From Spirochaetaceae bacterium (GTDB taxonomy: Bacteria > Spirochaetota > Spirochaetia > SZUA-6 > Bin103): DNA of 5,779 bases. The stretch lies in contig JAPPKD010000064.1 of NCBI GenBank assembly GCA_028820215.1, positions 1 to 5,779 of the forward strand, given 5' to 3'. The notes under the pieces are model-generated. The model worked only from the letters and a program-made list of their open reading frames with translations, did no database searches and had not been told where the DNA came from. This document shows, in pieces, positions 4,653 through 5,779 of this stretch. Position numbers and translations under genes: made by a program. Numbering within the stretch: the stretch's first letter is position 1; every line of letters begins with the position of its first letter.

Positions 4653-5633
4653 TCAGCGTTGTTTGCTGCGCGTCCGCCGCAGGAAGTCGTCTTCGTCGCG
4701 GCAGTGCAGCGCGGCTTCTACCAATGCCGCGGTGGGGACGCCCTGCAACTGCACCAGGTGGCGGGTAAGCGCGGCCGAGACCGGCAGGCCGCGCGACTGC
4801 AACACCTGCAGGACGGCATCCCGCTGTGTCGCCATGCGCGCCTCGGTCCGGCCTGCTGCATGGCCCTCGGCGCGACTCTCCCGGCGCTCGGTGCGCAGCA
4901 GCGGGTCGTCATCGGGCCCGGTTCCCAGCGCCGCGCCCAGCGTTCGTCCGAGCCTGCGCAACACGGCCATGGTGGCATCCGACAACTCGGGCTCGTTCAG
5001 CGCATGGTGGATCTCCGCCGCCGACCAGCCCGGAAAGACGCGGCTCGCCAGCGCGGTGCGAAAGCTTCCGTGTTCCAGCAGGTAGATCGTCAAGCCGGGA
5101 CGCAGGCCCGCCGGGCGGCTCGGAGAGGACTGCTCGGGTACCTCGACCCACACCTCCGGGAAGCCCCACGACTCGTACAGCGACAGCTTGCCGCGGCGCA
5201 CGTCGGTGGTGTTGTCGACCTCCAGCACCACGTCCGGCAGCGTGTCGGTGCCCACCTCGATCCTGGCGCCCGGGGGCCGCGTGGTGCGCGGGTGCAGGTA
5301 GACGGTCTGGTCGGCCTCCAGGATGCGCCGCCAAGCGCCGTCGGCATCGCGCAGCAGAAGGTCGGCGGCGCCGAAGGTGGCAATGGGCGAACCTCGCACC
5401 TGCGCAATCAGCGTCAGCAACTCGCGTAGGCGTTGCCCAGCGTGCTCGTGGTAGACGCTGACCGGGTCGCACACCATGGCGGTCTCGGTGGCGGCGTCCC
5501 AGTATTCGATGCGGCGCTCACAGCGCTCGATGTCGGCGCGCGCAATGCGCACCGGCCGGCAGCCGGGAAACTCCAAGGGCGGCATCTCGCGCTTGACCGG
5601 GCGCGGCACGGCGGCGGCGCGGTACTCAGCCAT
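4653..5633 (-). CDS. Uma2-3: intact Uma2-type (DUF820) PD-(D/E)XK nuclease-like protein with a long C-terminal extension
   Basis: This 326-residue protein is the only complete gene of the array. Residues ~45-165 form the Uma2 domain: YWDAATE, H62-E-H with the following helix, then P133-D134, E138 and K149 as the predicted metal-binding PD-(D/E)XK set, and SLYESWGFPEVWVEVPE (151-167), matching the family's 'GV-EYW-VDP' strand. Usual Uma2 proteins are ~190 residues. Here an extension follows, with a helix (NEPELSDATMAVLRRLG), a short G-x-x-x repeat (257-265) and a closing helical block (VLQVLQSRGLPVSAALTRHL, then HCRDEDDFLRR). That tail recalls the repeat tails of Rpn/transposase_31-like nucleases, but this is only a resemblance. 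It is predicted to be a cytoplasmic DNA endonuclease of unknown purpose. There is no clear ribosome binding site; the ATG overlaps the stop of the upstream gene by 8 bp, suggesting translational coupling. Confidence 0.85.
   Translation of the reverse strand: MAEYRAAAVPRPVKREMPPLEFPGCRPVRIARADIERCERRIEYWDAATETAMVCDPVSVYHEHAGQRLRELLTLIAQVRGSPIATFGAADLLLRDADGAWRRILEADQTVYLHPRTTRPPGARIEVGTDTLPDVVLEVDNTTDVRRGKLSLYESWGFPEVWVEVPEQSSPSRPAGLRPGLTIYLLEHGSFRTALASRVFPGWSAAEIHHALNEPELSDATMAVLRRLGRTLGAALGTGPDDDPLLRTERRESRAEGHAAGRTEARMATQRDAVLQVLQSRGLPVSAALTRHLVQLQGVPTAALVEAALHCRDEDDFLRRTRSKQR
5265..5614. repeat. Partner of the ~350-bp identical tract at 2387-2736
   Basis: Same tract as above, here inside the intact Uma2-3 gene, in direct orientation relative to the first copy. 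Two near-identical direct repeats ~2.9 kb apart could recombine and delete everything between them, including ppdK-2 and the barrel fragment. Confidence 0.8.
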
Positions 5634-5779
5634 GGCGCGCCAGGCGGAGGAAGTCGTCCTCGTCGCGGCAGTTCAGCGCCGCCCGCATCAGGACTGCGGT
5701 GGACACCGGCTGCAACTCCGCCAGGTGGCGGGGGAACGCCGCGGACACCGGCACGCCGCGCGAATGCAACACTTGCAGC
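5626..5779 (-). CDS. Uma2-4: C-terminal end of an upstream paralogue (runs off the window)
   Basis: Fifty codons ending at TGA (5626-5628) read LQVLHSRGVPVSAAFPRHLA, ELQPVSTAVLMRAALNCRDE and DDFLRLARHG. This aligns without gaps with the last block of Uma2-3 (VLQVLQSRGLPVSAALTRHL, then HCRDEDDFLRR), but it is clearly more diverged than Uma2-1 to -3 are from one another. It is an older paralogue rather than a recent duplicate. It lies directly upstream of Uma2-3 in the same direction, and its stop overlaps the Uma2-3 start (ATGGCTGA). The two would be co-transcribed and probably coupled. Its nuclease core lies beyond the right edge, so whether it is intact is unknown. Confidence 0.8.
   Translation of the reverse strand, partial: LQVLHSRGVPVSAAFPRHLAELQPVSTAVLMRAALNCRDEDDFLRLARHG

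Noticed and set aside
1..5779. Insertion sequence, integrase, tRNA or CRISPR array explaining the duplications
   Set aside because: No transposase-like translation, no terminal inverted repeats at the unit borders, no tRNA-like cloverleaf and no regularly spaced short repeats were seen; the repeats are gene-derived.

Overview
The window looks like a degraded, repeatedly rearranged accessory stretch of a high-GC bacterial chromosome, probably from a Gram-negative organism because fragments of an outer-membrane-type beta-barrel gene are present. I cannot name the taxon. By eye, the first ~1.2 kb is close to balanced in base composition, while the rest is strongly GC-rich. This suggests that the left-hand gene has a different origin from what follows.

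Left part (1-1221, + strand): a single gene of the DUF3644 type, with a good ribosome binding site, a conserved NAWELLLKAK motif and an R-x4-H motif of the HEPN RNase kind. The frame stops at an amber codon (1045-1047) but continues in the same frame for 57 more family-like residues to a second stop at 1219-1221. It is either recently inactivated by a nonsense mutation or truncated.

Right part (about 1268-5779, mostly - strand): three tandem, unequally decayed copies of one arrangement. Read in the - direction, each unit is a Uma2-type (DUF820, PD-(D/E)XK) nuclease gene, then the 3' part of a pyruvate phosphate dikinase gene (ppdK). In two units the ppdK end meets the converging 3' end of a + strand beta-barrel gene. 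Unit 1 is Uma2-1 (1800-2755, broken by an amber, an 8-bp duplication and a 1-bp deletion) fused to a wrecked ppdK fragment (1268-1799). Unit 2 is only the Uma2-2 tail (3844-4137), then an open 295-residue ppdK C-terminal domain (2880-3767), then a short barrel tail (2813-2863). Unit 3 is the intact Uma2-3 gene (4653-5633), a 66-bp ppdK 3' remnant (4537-4602) and a frameshifted barrel fragment (4139-4508). A fourth Uma2 tail (5626-5779) enters from the right edge and overlaps the start of Uma2-3 by 8 bp.

The only full-length, apparently intact gene in the right part is Uma2-3. No ppdK copy has the N-terminal ATP-grasp or the phosphohistidine domain, so none can perform the full PPDK reaction. 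I see no transposase, integrase, tRNA or CRISPR array. The array is best explained by repeated duplication, deletion and gene conversion among homologous segments, including an apparently identical ~350-bp tract shared by Uma2-1 and Uma2-3.
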